Shown one piece after another: positions 6,984 through 7,020 of a stretch of 7,020 nucleotides of DNA. This DNA comes from Pseudomonadota bacterium (GTDB lineage Bacteria; Myxococcota; Myxococcia; Myxococcales; Anaeromyxobacteraceae). How positions within the stretch are numbered: the first letter of the stretch is position 1; each line of letters starts with the position of its first letter. The notes below the pieces were generated by a model that searched no databases, was not told the origin of the DNA, and saw only the letters and a list, made by a program, of their open reading frames with translations. The DNA is taken from the NCBI GenBank assembly GCA_023419875.1, contig JAEZXM010000087.1, positions 1-7,020 on the forward strand, read 5' to 3'. Both the position numbers and the translations under genes were made by a program.

Positions 6984-7020
6984 TGCGCTCCCCTCCGCGA
7001 CCGGCGTGGGCGTGTACTTC
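6969..7020 (-). CDS. Possible C-terminus of an unidentified gene entering from the right edge
   Basis: Reading leftwards from 7019, 16 codons give KYTPTPVAEGSAGAGG and then TGA at 6971-6969. The frame has GC-rich codon use and ends with hairpins, as a gene end would. If the segment is a mobile element this could be the tail of its transposase, but 16 residues are too few to recognise. Confidence 0.25.
   Translation of the reverse strand, partial: KYTPTPVAEGSAGAGG

Larger units (their letters stand above)
6895..7020. mobile_element. Probable foreign segment or mobile-element end interrupting purU
   Basis: From about 6895 the sequence no longer encodes PurU. A lower-GC stretch (TCAACATACTTCTGAAAC) leads into G7 and two perfect GC-rich hairpins. 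A minus-strand frame ends within the segment at 6969. The ATCAACAT...TTCTGAAACGGGG pattern recalls terminal repeats of some insertion sequences (IS21-like ends came to mind), but no TG/CA terminus, target duplication or second end can be seen. The family is left open. Confidence 0.35.

Overview
The window is very GC-rich with strongly GC-biased third codon positions. It carries a periplasmic haem-type sensor kinase, a sigma-54 activator and HybA/HybB-type quinone-linked membrane redox proteins. Together these suggest a respiratory, probably anaerobic or facultative, deltaproteobacterium or myxobacterium, with Anaeromyxobacter-like lineages the best guess. That is inference from composition and gene content; no taxonomic marker gene is present.

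Nearly everything is on the minus strand, so the window is best read from high to low coordinates. Regulatory block (about 6604 to 2983): a histidine kinase with two periplasmic c-haem-type motifs, then an archaemetzincin metallopeptidase, then an NtrC-type sigma-54-dependent response regulator. The three are packed head to tail with 0-10 bp gaps. Spacer (2982 to 2695): a sigma-54 promoter-like element (GG-N10-GC) close to the next start codon, and a perfect 8-bp inverted repeat about 185 bp further upstream, the usual arrangement for an activator's enhancer site. Structural block (2694 to the left edge): a 72-residue Cys-rich protein, an unlisted 25-residue hydrophobic peptide, a Tat-exported 4x[4Fe-4S] HybA-like protein, a HybB/NrfD-family membrane protein, and the N-terminus of a membrane-anchored GcvH-like (lipoyl-domain) protein. 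Neighbouring genes overlap by 4-8 bp, so this is a tightly coupled operon.

The simplest model is a redox- or ligand-sensing haem kinase that phosphorylates the adjacent sigma-54 activator, which then switches on the quinone/Fe-S/lipoyl-like module. A FNR/CRP-type dyad upstream of the kinase gene would place the sensor itself under respiratory control. The substrate and any catalytic subunit of the module are not visible here.

At the right edge, the divergent plus-strand gene starts as a clear purU (formyltetrahydrofolate deformylase). After about 36 codons it switches to unlike codon use, unrelated sequence and two strong GC hairpins. The end of a mobile element or another rearrangement is likely there.
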